In this document: piece after piece, positions 26,521 through 34,779 of the stretch | How positions within the stretch are numbered: position 1 is the first letter of the stretch | Layout of the letters: each line of letters begins with the position of its first letter | Assembly (NCBI GenBank): GCA_964617335.1 | Contig: CAZTXG010000001.1 | Span: 154,705 to 218,704, forward strand | Direction: 5' to 3' | DNA length: 64,000 bases | Source of the DNA: UBA2658 sp964617335 | GTDB taxonomy: Bacteria; Bacillota; Clostridia; Oscillospirales; Oscillospiraceae | The notes under the pieces: model-generated | Database searches by the model: none | What the model was told of the DNA's origin: nothing | What the model saw: the letters and a program-made list of their open reading frames with translations, nothing else | Program-made: the position numbers and the translations under genes

Positions 26521-28461
26521 TTATTTGACTGTAACGTCATAATATTTAGTATTTACCTTAAGCGGTTTAAACTCACGACCGCCGTCCTCATAAAATTTCC
26601 CGAAGAACTCCAAACACTGAAGTCTAAGGTCGTGCACATAGCAGCCCAAAAGGTTCAGGCCGAAGTTTAAAGTGTGTCCCAAGGCAAAAACCAAAAAATA
26701 AACTATTAGATTGCCGGGGATTGCGCCTATGGTGTTGAAAATCTGACCGATAACACTTCCGGCAAGCATCAAAGCCATAAGTCTTGAATAGGAAAGTATG
26801 TCGCCTACATAGGCCGTTATATCATAAAGGCTGGCTATACCTCCGATAATCTTGCCGCCTACAGTCGGCTTTTCCCGTCCCTGAGTTAACACAAGAGCCG
26901 CAACTCCCGCAATTGCCACCCACCAAAAGCCGGTGATTGCACCCACTATCAGCCCCAAGAACAAAAGCCACCAAGAGCCCTCGTCCATAATAGCGTCTTT
27001 AAGCTTTCCGGCACGGGCTTTCTTGGCAAAGTTCACCATCATTCCCGCAACAATATGTATAAAGCCCAAAACCATTGCCGCAAGCAGTATTTCTATGGTG
27101 TTGTCAATGGGGGAGAAAAGGGCCGGCAAGCCCTGAAAGCTTGTGTCGGGATTTATTATTTTGGCAATCTGGTAAGGTGTATCTCCAAAAAAGCTTCCCG
27201 TCAGCGCACCCCAAAAAATTGTTGAGACGCCGCATTCAAACATTAGCTCAAAGAAGTTTCTCATGCCTTCGGCAGGCCTCTTTTTCTTAAGGACTATAAC
27301 ACTTGCCAAGATCATTAAAAGCCCGTATGCCATATCCGCCATCATGATGCCGTAAAACAAAATGAAAAAGAAAGCCATTCTGGGGTTTGGGTCCACGCTT
27401 CCGTACATGGGCAGGCTGTACATATTTGTGACCATGTTAAGAGGTCTTGAAAAGCGCCCGTTTGCAAGCTTAACCGGAACCTGCGGGTACTCATCTTCAA
27501 GAGGTTCTCTTATCTCCCAGGCGCAGCCCATATTTTCAATGGTTTTTATAAGCTCCTGCTCCCGTTTTGCCGGAAACCAACCTTCAAAAACCAATGTCTC
27601 CTTTGTGTGCAGCAGCTTTTCGCCATTTTCCTCTGCTCCAACCTTTGTCATAAGCCTGTCTGCGCAGAGCTTAAAGTCCTCACGCAAAAAGCCGGCTGAA
27701 GTAATTTCCTCATGAAGAGTTTGCCGCTTTTGCTCAAGCTGGGAAAGGCGCTTTTTAAGAGCATCCATGTTTTCTGCTGCCGTGCCCTCATATTCGTTTT
27801 TGGCGGTGGATTCCATAAAGCCCCGAGAGGACAAAAAGCTTGCAAGCTCATTTTTATCCTGCTTCATGGCTAAAACAAGGATATAGTTCATATCCTTGTC
27901 TTTCGAAATCTCAAAAAGCTGGATTCCGTATGCCAAGTCGTAAAGCTCTGTCTTAAACTGAGCCATATCCGTTGCAGAGGGTATGCCGCCAAGACATACA
28001 AAGCAGCTTTTTGTTTCCGAAACCTCCAGAGGAAGGTCCAGCTGCAGCCACGGCTCCAAAGCCTGACAGGCGCTTTTAATCCGGCTTTCCTCCGCCTGTA
28101 CGGAACGGATATCCTCATCTTTTTTTATAAGCTCTCCAGCCTCGGCCAAAGTTTTTTCCAAGCTGTCCTCATTAAGGATGTCTCCTATATGGATCTCCGG
28201 CTTGGGGGCAAGTATCTTGGTTTTTTCAGGTGCGTAGGAATGTAAAAGCTCCAGAGCGGAATTAAGGCTTTCATAGTCGCCTTTTGAACCGCCGTAAGAG
28301 GAAGCCCCCTTATCCAAAAGCTCTGCCAAGGCCTCATCTGCCAAGATGCCCTCAGGCTCGTTTATCTCCACGCAGCCTAAAAGCATGAGTTTTTTTAGAA
28401 GTTCTTCCCTATCCCCTTTAACCGCCGCAAGCCTCAGCCTTTTCATGTTTTCGATAGCCAT
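26521..28461 (-). CDS. ntpI: V-type ATP synthase subunit I
   Basis: Stator subunit (a-subunit analogue) forming the ion half-channels, 646 residues. The N-terminal 330 residues are soluble with long coiled-coils. The C-terminal half has about seven transmembrane segments starting near FFFILFYGIMMADMAYGLLM, with the DILSYSRLMALMLAGSVIG helix carrying the conserved Arg that faces the rotor glutamate. Its ATG overlaps the stop of the preceding gene (TGATG). Confidence 0.95.
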   Translation of the reverse strand: MAIENMKRLRLAAVKGDREELLKKLMLLGCVEINEPEGILADEALAELLDKGASSYGGSKGDYESLNSALELLHSYAPEKTKILAPKPEIHIGDILNEDSLEKTLAEAGELIKKDEDIRSVQAEESRIKSACQALEPWLQLDLPLEVSETKSCFVCLGGIPSATDMAQFKTELYDLAYGIQLFEISKDKDMNYILVLAMKQDKNELASFLSSRGFMESTAKNEYEGTAAENMDALKKRLSQLEQKRQTLHEEITSAGFLREDFKLCADRLMTKVGAEENGEKLLHTKETLVFEGWFPAKREQELIKTIENMGCAWEIREPLEDEYPQVPVKLANGRFSRPLNMVTNMYSLPMYGSVDPNPRMAFFFILFYGIMMADMAYGLLMILASVIVLKKKRPAEGMRNFFELMFECGVSTIFWGALTGSFFGDTPYQIAKIINPDTSFQGLPALFSPIDNTIEILLAAMVLGFIHIVAGMMVNFAKKARAGKLKDAIMDEGSWWLLFLGLIVGAITGFWWVAIAGVAALVLTQGREKPTVGGKIIGGIASLYDITAYVGDILSYSRLMALMLAGSVIGQIFNTIGAIPGNLIVYFLVFALGHTLNFGLNLLGCYVHDLRLQCLEFFGKFYEDGGREFKPLKVNTKYYDVTVK

Positions 28462-28775
28462 CAGCTTTTCACGATCCTTTCAATCACTATGCCCACGGCA
28501 AGATTAGCCCTGCCGTTTGCCCGAACCTGCATGGTCGCCTTTCGGTTTTCAGTGTTTCGGACAAGCTCTAATGCCGATTCACGAGCTTTTTCAGCTGCCT
28601 CCCTGCGCATTTCGATAACCTCATCCTCGGCCGTTTTCTTTGCGGTAATTACTGCCTGTTTTCCTTTTTCCTCCGCCTCCGCTATAAGCCTTTTTGAAAC
28701 AGCAGCGGCATCGGATTTGGCTTTTGCCGCCGTTTCCTCAACCTCGCGAATAGTTTTTATCGCCTGAAGTGACAT
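28461..28775 (-). CDS. V-type ATP synthase peripheral stalk subunit H (AhaH/NtpG-like)
   Basis: Small coiled-coil partner of subunit E, 104 residues, Ala/Lys/Glu-rich (VEETAAKAKSDAAAVSKRLI, then EAEEKGKQAVITAKK). The start is taken at the ATG at 28775, 10 bases after GGGAGG; the ATG at 28781 is the alternative. The open frame further upstream has no ribosome-binding site. First gene of the operon, in the usual H-I-K-E-C-F-A-B-D order. Confidence 0.85.
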   Translation of the reverse strand: MSLQAIKTIREVEETAAKAKSDAAAVSKRLIAEAEEKGKQAVITAKKTAEDEVIEMRREAAEKARESALELVRNTENRKATMQVRANGRANLAVGIVIERIVKS

Positions 28776-28892
28776 CCTCATAACACCTCCCTGAGCCATG
28801 GCGCAAAAGCGAAACCCATAAAGCAGACATTTCACCGCATTTCACGCGCATAAAAATCACATTAAGATTTGTTAATGTAGAAAAATATTCTA

Positions 28893-28921
28893 TTTATAGA
28901 TTTTAGTCTAATTTACATCAA
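28893..28921 (-). promoter_or_regulatory. Promoter of the V-ATPase operon
   Basis: Minus-strand TTGATG (28916-28921) and TATAAA (28893-28898), 17-base spacer. This leaves a 5' leader of about 110 bases. The divergent gap 28776-29119 otherwise holds only the plus-strand promoter at 29042. Confidence 0.6.
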
Positions 28922-29041
28922 AATGCAAGCATCATCTCATACAAAAAAATTGCCTTTAAACTAAATCGGCAAATCCTATAAATATATTCCCCCCTGTCAC
29001 CTTATGCTTAGTGTTTAAGTTTTTTATAAGCAAAACACCAC

Positions 29042-29070
29042 TTGCCATAGAAGGCATCATAATATATAAT
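29042..29070 (+). promoter_or_regulatory. Promoter of the E2-like acyltransferase gene
   Basis: TTGCCA (29042-29047) and TATAAT (29065-29070) with a 17-base spacer; the start codon is 50 bases further on. Confidence 0.65.
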
Positions 29071-29119
29071 ATTTTAGCAATTGTATGCCCCAGATAAAAT
29101 TAACAAAGGAAGGTTCAAT

Positions 29120-30004
29120 ATGTCTGATATAATATATAAACGCAGACTAGGCGACAGGAAAGAGGGACGGCTTTTACGCTCTTACCCCGCCTATAATAAA
29201 TTCACGCCTTTCGTAATGAAGCAGTCTAATGATGCCTGCAACTATTTTGAAGATAGCATAGAGGTAACGGAAGTTGACCGCTGGCTTAAAGAAAAAAGAG
29301 CCCAGGGCTATAAAGGTCTTGGCATTATGCATCTTTTTCTTGCTGCCTATGTGCGCACCGTTGCCTTCCGTCCGGGTTTAAACCGCTTTGTTTCAGGTCA
29401 GCGCATATACGCGAGACATAACATTGAGGTTGTCATGACCGTTAAGCGCTCTATGACCGACGATTCGGAAGAAACCTCCATCAAGGCTTTCTTCTCCCCC
29501 TCCGATACAATTTTTGATATCTACAGAAAGATAAATGAAAAGATAGACGAGGTCAAGGCCAATGATGACGGGAGCGGAGCAGACAAGTTTGCCGAAACAG
29601 TTATAAAGCTGCCAAGGTTTATTCTTAATTCTCTTATAGCCTCTCTCAAAGCTCTTGATTATTTTGGCTGGGTGCCCCAGTCTCTTTTGGATATAAGCCC
29701 CTTCCACGGTTCCATGATAATAACAGACCTTGGCTCTCTTGGTATCCCGCCTGTATACCACCATATATATAACTTCGGCAACCTGCCTCTTTTTATTGCC
29801 TTTGGAGCAAAGCGCCGTGTTATCGAGCTTGACAGCTCAGGTCAGCCGGTGTCCAGAAAGTATATAGATTTCAAGGCAACCATAGACGAGAGGATTTGCG
29901 ACGGCTTTTATATGGCCTCTTCTTTTAAATACATTAAACATTTCCTAAGGAATCCCAGCCTTCTGGAGACCCCCCCTGAAAGAATTGAGCAAGATATTTT
30001 CTGA
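29120..30004 (+). CDS. Stand-alone E2/CAT-fold acyltransferase-like protein
   Basis: A 294-residue protein resembling only the catalytic domain of 2-oxoacid dehydrogenase acyltransferases (chloramphenicol acetyltransferase fold). The part from about residue 190 (SPFHGSMIITDLGSLGIPPVYHH, then FIAFGAKRR) and the end FKATIDERICDG, then FYMASS, line up with the E2 core. There is no lipoyl or subunit-binding domain. The catalytic HxxxDG motif reads E257-RIC-D261-G262, so the active-site His is replaced by Glu. Either the chemistry differs or the protein is a non-catalytic scaffold. The start at 29120 follows AAGGAAGG. Single gene with its own promoter and terminator. The substrate is unknown. Confidence 0.7.
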   Translation: MSDIIYKRRLGDRKEGRLLRSYPAYNKFTPFVMKQSNDACNYFEDSIEVTEVDRWLKEKRAQGYKGLGIMHLFLAAYVRTVAFRPGLNRFVSGQRIYARHNIEVVMTVKRSMTDDSEETSIKAFFSPSDTIFDIYRKINEKIDEVKANDDGSGADKFAETVIKLPRFILNSLIASLKALDYFGWVPQSLLDISPFHGSMIITDLGSLGIPPVYHHIYNFGNLPLFIAFGAKRRVIELDSSGQPVSRKYIDFKATIDERICDGFYMASSFKYIKHFLRNPSLLETPPERIEQDIF

Positions 30005-30008
30005 TAGC

Positions 30009-30048
30009 AAAAAGCGGTACGGCTTTAAGTTCTGCCGTACCGCTTTTA
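30009..30048. terminator. Bidirectional terminator
   Basis: AAAAGCGGTACGGC / GCCGTACCGCTTTT stem between the converging genes ending at 30004 and 30069. Confidence 0.9.
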
Positions 30049-30068
30049 TTCTGTTTAATATAGTTTAG

Positions 30069-30656
30069 CTATGCGTAAAGACTTACATTGCGGCTGTAAC
30101 AAAAATATGTCCAGCCCAGATGACTGTCGTATACCGCTGTATGTGTGCCTCCGCCCTGCCTGAAGTTTGCCTGAAACACCACCGAAGGCTCCATAAGCCT
30201 TTCGCCGTTAAACAGGCGCATTGCCGCTAATACGCAGCGCTCCGTTGGTATAAGATTATTAAAATATCTGCTGTTTGCCCCGTAATACTGGCCGGGCTGT
30301 TCAAGCACTTCTTTTATTGTATTCGGAAATTCGGGACTTGCAACGCGATTAAATACCACTTCTCCCACGCACATTTTCCAATCGTCGTCCAGCCAGACGG
30401 AGCCGGCCTCGGCGTAAATAATCTTTGATATCAGCATAAGCTCGTCAAATTTTATCTCGGGCACAATAATGCCCAAATCCGCGATTTTTTCATTTCTTGC
30501 AAGCTCCGCTGCGGAGCCGGTCTCATAATCGCCATGGGTCGCAGCTTCTATCATCAGGGCCGAGTAATCGATATCGGGATCATAGTCGGCATAAGCCGGC
30601 GCCGAAATCGCCAGGACCAGCAAGATAGCAGGCAATATGATAAATAGCTTTTTCAT
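30069..30656 (-). CDS. Secreted cell-wall hydrolase (SleB-like Hydrolase_2)
   Basis: A 195-residue exported protein with a signal peptide (KKLFIILPAILLVLAISAPAYA) and a C-terminal SleB-type lytic domain from about residue 75. Its marks are ISKIIYAEAG with the catalytic-type Glu, VGEVVFNRVASPEFPNTI and QYYGANSRYFNN. Relatives are spore cortex lytic transglycosylases and YkvT/CwlJ-like enzymes. No peptidoglycan-binding domain is present, so it is the short form. A role in spore germination or wall turnover is likely. Monocistronic. Confidence 0.88.
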   Translation of the reverse strand: MKKLFIILPAILLVLAISAPAYADYDPDIDYSALMIEAATHGDYETGSAAELARNEKIADLGIIVPEIKFDELMLISKIIYAEAGSVWLDDDWKMCVGEVVFNRVASPEFPNTIKEVLEQPGQYYGANSRYFNNLIPTERCVLAAMRLFNGERLMEPSVVFQANFRQGGGTHTAVYDSHLGWTYFCYSRNVSLYA

Positions 30657-31102
30657 GGATTTACCTCCAAACTTGTTTCTTCCTTTTCAAGAGGACAAAA
30701 TGGTTTCTTCAGCGGCAGCATCTTGGGGACTTGTGCTATTATAAGCACGGCGCCCAGAAAAATATTGTCGCTTCACGTTTGTAACAAAACGCAAGTTTTA
30801 CCACAAATTTTGCATTTTGTTCAACTAACCCACCAGATACGTTTTTTGATGGTTTTTTTGCTAATTCTGTCCCACTTTTTTGTTTTTTTGAGTGGTTTCC
30901 AACAAGTCTAGTGGCTATAATAGCAAAATGCTTGACTGAAATCAAGCATTGTCACATTTTTAACGTAAACTTTAGTAATATTATTGCAGACTTTTGTTAC
31001 TATTTTGTTCTTTCTTAGTAACTATTCGCTCTTTTTGCAAGTTTTCCTGCTGAAATAAATTTTCTAGCCTTTAGTTAAATCCAAGTTTCGACATAAAAAT
31101 AG
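30657..31102. other. Long AT-rich intergenic region
   Basis: About 450 bases rich in T-runs; no frame looks coding. A TATAAT at 30916-30921 is followed by an inverted repeat AATGCTTGA/TCAAGCATT (30928-30936 and 30942-30950), which could be an operator or a short hairpin. No known RNA family is recognised. Confidence 0.4.
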
Positions 31103-31132
31103 GCATAAAAAAGCACCCTTTTTATGGGCACT
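31103..31132 (-). terminator. Terminator after the acyl-ACP thioesterase gene
   Basis: Seven-pair stem with wobble pairs (AGTGCCC/GGGTGCT, loop ATAAAAA), followed by TTTTTT on the minus strand. Confidence 0.6.
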
Positions 31133-31211
31133 TTTAAAATTTGGCCTTATATTTCCAAGGCCGTTCATATCTATATTAAATGTATAACAGGTTTTTTATT
31201 CCCCTTTAGTC

Positions 31212-31955
31212 TTAAAATCCAAACTCCAGACCAAAATGCGGCAAGGAGCCGATTTTACCTTGAATTATATATCCGCCCTTTTCTTCAGAACCGTAAATAT
31301 CCATAGACTCGCCTAGTTTTGTCTCCATATTAAAATTTATATCCAACCTTTTCGGCGGTGTTAATATAAATTTCTCCGGCAGAAAATCTGTTGCAATCCT
31401 TCCATAAACAGCGTTGTTAACATGACCGTTTCCATCTATATCCGAATAATAAACCGACCTTTGTCCAAGAAGGGCAGCTTCTCCCCTTGGTCTTATTCTT
31501 TTACAGGCAGCACAGGGGGCATGGTTCGTGTTTTCCGCCGGAAGCCCGCCATAAAGCTCCATGGGTCTTAATATCTCTCTTGTAGATATTTTCACTAAAA
31601 GCCAGCAGCTTGTTCCTGCCGCCATAAGGGCCCCTTGGGTATCACGCATTTCATAATCCCTATGAAAAAAAGGACCCTTTGCACCCTTTTCCCAGGTGCT
31701 TAAACAAACTGTTTGGGTGTGGCGGGGCCACTCATTAAACTCTATGGCCAGACGGGATAGCAAAAAAGCCTGGTCTTGCTGCTCTAAAAAAGAGTGGCCC
31801 AAGCCTCTGACTTCATAATCTTCTCCGGAAGTTTCGGAAAAAAGCTTCATAATAGCGTAGACACTTGCCCTTTTGTTAAGGTCACAGTCTCCAAAGCGAA
31901 AGGTAAAGTTTCTTTTATATCTGCCGCCTTTACGGTCTGAGTCATGTAATTTCAT
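31212..31955 (-). CDS. Acyl-ACP thioesterase (FatA/B-like)
   Basis: Hydrolyses acyl-ACP to release fatty acids. The 247-residue protein has two tandem hot-dog domains: the first begins NFTFRFGDCDLNKRASVYAI with FSETSGEDYEVRG, the second begins near residue 165 with SVYYSDIDGNGHVNNAVYG, where Asp, Asn and His match the catalytic motif DxNxHVNN. The ATG at 31955 behind CGGAG is preferred over the longer frame. It has its own promoter and terminator. The chain-length preference is unknown. Confidence 0.9.
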   Translation of the reverse strand: MKLHDSDRKGGRYKRNFTFRFGDCDLNKRASVYAIMKLFSETSGEDYEVRGLGHSFLEQQDQAFLLSRLAIEFNEWPRHTQTVCLSTWEKGAKGPFFHRDYEMRDTQGALMAAGTSCWLLVKISTREILRPMELYGGLPAENTNHAPCAACKRIRPRGEAALLGQRSVYYSDIDGNGHVNNAVYGRIATDFLPEKFILTPPKRLDINFNMETKLGESMDIYGSEEKGGYIIQGKIGSLPHFGLEFGF

Positions 31956-32045
31956 AAAATACATCTCCGTTTTAATACCTTTGGAGCAATCTTTTCTTCC
32001 TGGGGGCAGGTTTTTTGTCTCCGCGGCATTCTTTATAGTTATAAA

Positions 32046-32074
32046 AGTATAATACATTCAGCGGCAAAGCTCAA
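32046..32074 (-). promoter_or_regulatory. Promoter of the acyl-ACP thioesterase gene
   Basis: Minus-strand TTGAGC (32069-32074) and TATACT (32046-32051), 17-base spacer. Confidence 0.65.
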
Positions 32075-32122
32075 TAGAAGGCAAATATTTTAAAAAATTG
32101 CCGGATTAGCCTGCCTTAGAGT

Positions 32123-32150
32123 TTGATTTTTACCGTAAAAGGTGTATAAT
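32123..32150 (+). promoter_or_regulatory. Promoter of pta
   Basis: TTGATT (32123-32128) and TATAAT (32145-32150) with a 16-base spacer; 34 bases before the pta ATG, with GGAGG in between. Confidence 0.7.
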
Positions 32151-32183
32151 ACTCAAAGTTAGATTACATTTGGAGGAATATTT

Positions 32184-33182
32184 ATGCTAACCAAAATTCT
32201 TAATACCCTTAAAGAAAACCGCAGGAAAATCGTTTTTACCGAAGGCGAGGACCCGCGCATTCTACAGGCTGCCAGCCGTCTGGTTTCAGAAGATATTATG
32301 GACGTTATTCTTTGCGGCAAACCCGAGAACATCAAAAAAGCAGCGGCTGACGCCGGCTTTAAGCTTGATAAAATCAAGATAGTTGACCCGGAAAACTTTT
32401 CCGCCATGGACGAAATGGTAAATGCTATGGTCGAGCTTCGCAAGGGAAAGATGAGCGCCGACGAGTGCCGGGAGGCATTGAAAAAGTCCAACTATTTCGG
32501 AACCATGCTGGTAAAGCTTGGCGTTGCTGATGGTCTTCTGGGCGGAGCTACATACTCCACGGCAGACACTGTCCGTCCTGCACTCCAGATTATAAAAACA
32601 AAGCCCGGTGCCCATCTTGTAAGCTCCTGCTTTATCTTAAGCCGCGGGGACGAGCGCATAGCAATGGGTGACTGCGCCATAAACATTGACTACCCCGACT
32701 CTGTGGATAAAGAAGGCAATGTAACCCTTAAAGGCAGCGATAAACTTGCGGAAGTTGCTGTTGAAACCGCACGCACCGCCTCACTTTTCGGCATTGAGCC
32801 CAAGGTTGCCCTCCTTAGCTTTTCCACCAAGGGCAGCGGTAAGGGCGCCACAGTCCAGCTCTCCCGTGACGCTGCTGAAAAGGCAAAGCAGCTTGCTCCC
32901 GACCTTGCCATAGACGGTGAATTGCAGTTTGATGCTGCCGTTTCCCCCGAAGTTGCCGCCGCAAAATGCAAGGGCTCCCCTGTTGCAGGTCAGGCCAACA
33001 CCTTCATTTTCCCCAGCATAGAATCCGGCAACATAGGATACAAAATCGCCCAGAGACTTGGAGGATTTGAAGCCTACGGCCCTATTCTTCAGGGACTTAA
33101 CGCACCTATAAACGACTTAAGCCGCGGCTGCAGCGCTGACGAGGTTTACACCATGGCCATAATCACCATGGGTCTTAAGTAA
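32184..33182 (+). CDS. pta: Phosphate acetyltransferase
   Basis: Converts acetyl-CoA plus phosphate to acetyl-phosphate, the step before ATP formation by acetate kinase. The 332-residue protein is the short single-domain form: start KIVFTEGEDPRILQAASRLV, middle GLLGGATYSTADTVRPALQ and CoA-binding INIDYPD region, end NDLSRGCSADEVYTMAI. ackA, often adjacent, is not in this window. Expected to feed from pyruvate oxidation, which also supplies the reductant used by the hydrogenase cluster. Confidence 0.96.
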   Translation: MLTKILNTLKENRRKIVFTEGEDPRILQAASRLVSEDIMDVILCGKPENIKKAAADAGFKLDKIKIVDPENFSAMDEMVNAMVELRKGKMSADECREALKKSNYFGTMLVKLGVADGLLGGATYSTADTVRPALQIIKTKPGAHLVSSCFILSRGDERIAMGDCAINIDYPDSVDKEGNVTLKGSDKLAEVAVETARTASLFGIEPKVALLSFSTKGSGKGATVQLSRDAAEKAKQLAPDLAIDGELQFDAAVSPEVAAAKCKGSPVAGQANTFIFPSIESGNIGYKIAQRLGGFEAYGPILQGLNAPINDLSRGCSADEVYTMAIITMGLK

Positions 33183-33224
33183 GTTTTTCAAAGCTCTTTT
33201 AAGTCTGTGAAATCTCGGTTTTTC

Positions 33225-33252
33225 TTGACAAATCTAATGTTTTATGTATAAT
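33225..33252 (+). promoter_or_regulatory. Promoter of rpsF-ssb-rpsR
   Basis: TTGACA (33225-33230) and TATAAT (33247-33252), 16-base spacer. Immediately downstream is the inverted repeat GGATAGC/GCTATCC (33254-33260 and 33277-33283), whose first arm overlaps the predicted transcription start, so it may be a DNA site rather than an RNA hairpin. Confidence 0.8.
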
Positions 33253-33327
33253 AGGATAGCTTGTCTTAAACGGCAGGCTATCCTTGCTCACTTTATGTGG
33301 GCCATTAGTCCAGAAGGAGGTGCAAAT

Positions 33328-33624
33328 ATGGCAAAGACAATGGAAAAATACGAGCTGATGTACATCATCACGCCCACCCTTGGCGAAGAGGAAACCGCGG
33401 CTCTCGTAGAAAAGTTCAAGGCACTTGTCGAGCAGCACGGCACTCTTGATGAGATGGATTTAATGGGTAAGCGCAAGCTTGCTTATGAAATCAACTATCT
33501 CAGCGAGGGTTACTATGTTCTCCTCAAGTTCACAAGCTCACCGGATTTCCCCGCAGAGCTTGACCGTATCCTTGGTATAACGGACGGCATTATCAGAAGT
33601 CTTATAACAGTCCGCCACGATTAA
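33328..33624 (+). CDS. rpsF: 30S ribosomal protein S6
   Basis: Platform protein of the small subunit, binding with S18. The 98-residue protein shows KYELMYIITPTLGEEE at the start, the GKRKLAYEINYLSEGYYVL strand and the end IIRSLITVRHD. The start is the ATG at 33328 behind AGAAGGAGG. First gene of the conserved rpsF-ssb-rpsR operon. Confidence 0.96.
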   Translation: MAKTMEKYELMYIITPTLGEEETAALVEKFKALVEQHGTLDEMDLMGKRKLAYEINYLSEGYYVLLKFTSSPDFPAELDRILGITDGIIRSLITVRHD

Positions 33625-33635
33625 GGAGGCGCTTT

Positions 33636-34085
33636 ATGCTTAATCAAATTTCCCTTATGGGTCGTCTGACCCGTGACCCGGAGCTGCGCTACACTCAGGC
33701 AGGAACGCCTGTGGCCTCATTTTCCCTCGCTGTTGACCGTGACTTTGCGTCTAAGGAAAGCGGCGAGCGCCAGACCGATTTCATAGATATTGTTGCCTGG
33801 CGTCAAACCGGCGAATTTGTCTCTAAATACTTTCAAAAAGGAAGCATGGCAGTTGTTACAGGCCGCCTGCAAATTCGTGACTGGCAGGATAAAGAAGGCA
33901 ACAAGCGCCGAAGTGCCGAAGTTGTCGCGGATAATATTTATTTCGGAGAAAGCAAGCGCTCCCGTGAGGGTGACAGCGGCTACCGTGAAAATGCGCCCCG
34001 CTCCTCAAACAGCTCCTATGACGGTCCCTCAAAAAGTTCCGGCTTTGCCGAGCTTGACGACGGTGACGGCGAGCTGCCATTTTAA
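33636..34085 (+). CDS. ssb: Single-stranded DNA-binding protein
   Basis: Binds single-stranded DNA in replication and repair. The 149-residue protein has an N-terminal OB-fold (LNQISLMGRLTRDPELRYT, FIDIVAWRQTGEF, GRLQIRDWQDKEG), a Ser/Arg-rich linker and the acidic tip DDGDGELPF that recruits partner proteins. Lies between rpsF and rpsR as in most Firmicutes. Confidence 0.96.
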   Translation: MLNQISLMGRLTRDPELRYTQAGTPVASFSLAVDRDFASKESGERQTDFIDIVAWRQTGEFVSKYFQKGSMAVVTGRLQIRDWQDKEGNKRRSAEVVADNIYFGESKRSREGDSGYRENAPRSSNSSYDGPSKSSGFAELDDGDGELPF

Positions 34086-34122
34086 CTTTAACTAATCATA
34101 TCAAAGATAGGAGGAATGACCT

Positions 34123-34362
34123 GTGGCATTTGATAAAGACAGATCAAAAAATCGTAAACGCAGAAAAGTCTGCCAGTTTTGCGCAGACAAAAGCGAGCAT
34201 ATAGACTATAAAGACACAGCAAAGCTTCGCCGCTTTCTTTCCGAGCGGGGCAAGATTCTTCCCCGCCGCACCACCGGCACTTGTGCCGCTCACCAGCGTG
34301 ACCTCACCGACGCTATAAAGCGCTCCCGTCAAATTGCGCTTTTACCTTATGTAATGGACTAA
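34123..34362 (+). CDS. rpsR: 30S ribosomal protein S18
   Basis: 79 residues, GTG start behind GGAGG. It has the core IDYKDTAKLRRFLSERGKIL and TCAAHQRDLTDAIKRSRQIAL. The N-terminal VCQFCADK retains a Cys pair, part of a zinc-ribbon-like S18 form. Partner of S6 on the platform. Confidence 0.96.
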   Translation: MAFDKDRSKNRKRRKVCQFCADKSEHIDYKDTAKLRRFLSERGKILPRRTTGTCAAHQRDLTDAIKRSRQIALLPYVMD

Positions 34363-34372
34363 GCTCCATAAA

Positions 34373-34407
34373 AAAAGAGCTTTCGGATTTTTCCGAAGGC
34401 TCTTTTT
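34373..34407. terminator. Terminator after rpsR
   Basis: AAAAAGAGC...TTCGGA / TCCGAA...GCTCTTTTT stem, 10 bases after the rpsR stop; also placed to end the minus-strand unit. Confidence 0.88.
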
Positions 34408-34446
34408 GCCTGCATAAAAGCCCTGTCTCTGCTCTCTCCTTATAGG

Positions 34447-34779
34447 CTACTCCCACTTTGCCCAAATCTCGGGACAATAACCCACTGTGGCCGCCTTGCC
34501 GTTTCGAACAATCGGCGTTTTTAGAAGGGAGGGGTTTTCCAAAAGCTTTTGCCTTTTGTCCTCGTCATAGGCAAGATATTTTAAAATTTCGGCATCTTTC
34601 CCTTTTTCATCAATAAGCGCATCAAGGCCGGTGCGCTCAATTACGCTTTGCAGTTCCCTTGGACTTATACCAAAGCGGGGCAGGTCTATCATCTGATATT
34701 TTATTTTTCTTTCCTTAAAATAGCGCTCGGCCTTTTTCGTGTCAAAACATTTTGACTTTCCAAAAATTTGAATATTCAC
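34447..34779 (-). CDS. ArsC/Spx-family thioredoxin-fold protein
   Basis: A 110-residue protein of the arsenate reductase-like family. It has one N-terminal Cys in FGKSKCFDTKKAERYF (CxxT, not the CxxC of Spx), the cis-Pro segment TPIVRNGKAATVGY and a short C-terminal helix. Without arsenite pump or ArsR genes nearby, arsenate reduction is not supported. It may be a redox-sensing or glutaredoxin-like protein. Its start overlaps the dipeptidase stop by 4 bases, so the two are co-translated. Confidence 0.85.
   Translation of the reverse strand: MNIQIFGKSKCFDTKKAERYFKERKIKYQMIDLPRFGISPRELQSVIERTGLDALIDEKGKDAEILKYLAYDEDKRQKLLENPSLLKTPIVRNGKAATVGYCPEIWAKWE

Noticed and set aside
30739..30945. Small ORFs on both strands in the long gap
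   Set aside because: Low-complexity Lys/Phe/Leu translation from AT-rich DNA, no start signal, no partner.
33254..33283. S6:S18-responsive leader RNA before rpsF
   Set aside because: The inverted repeat begins at or before the predicted transcription start, and I could not find the conserved CCG-containing loop, so the call is not supported.
34447..34779. Arsenate reductase for arsenic resistance
   Set aside because: Only the fold is supported; no arsR, arsB or acr3 is near and the redox motif is CxxT.
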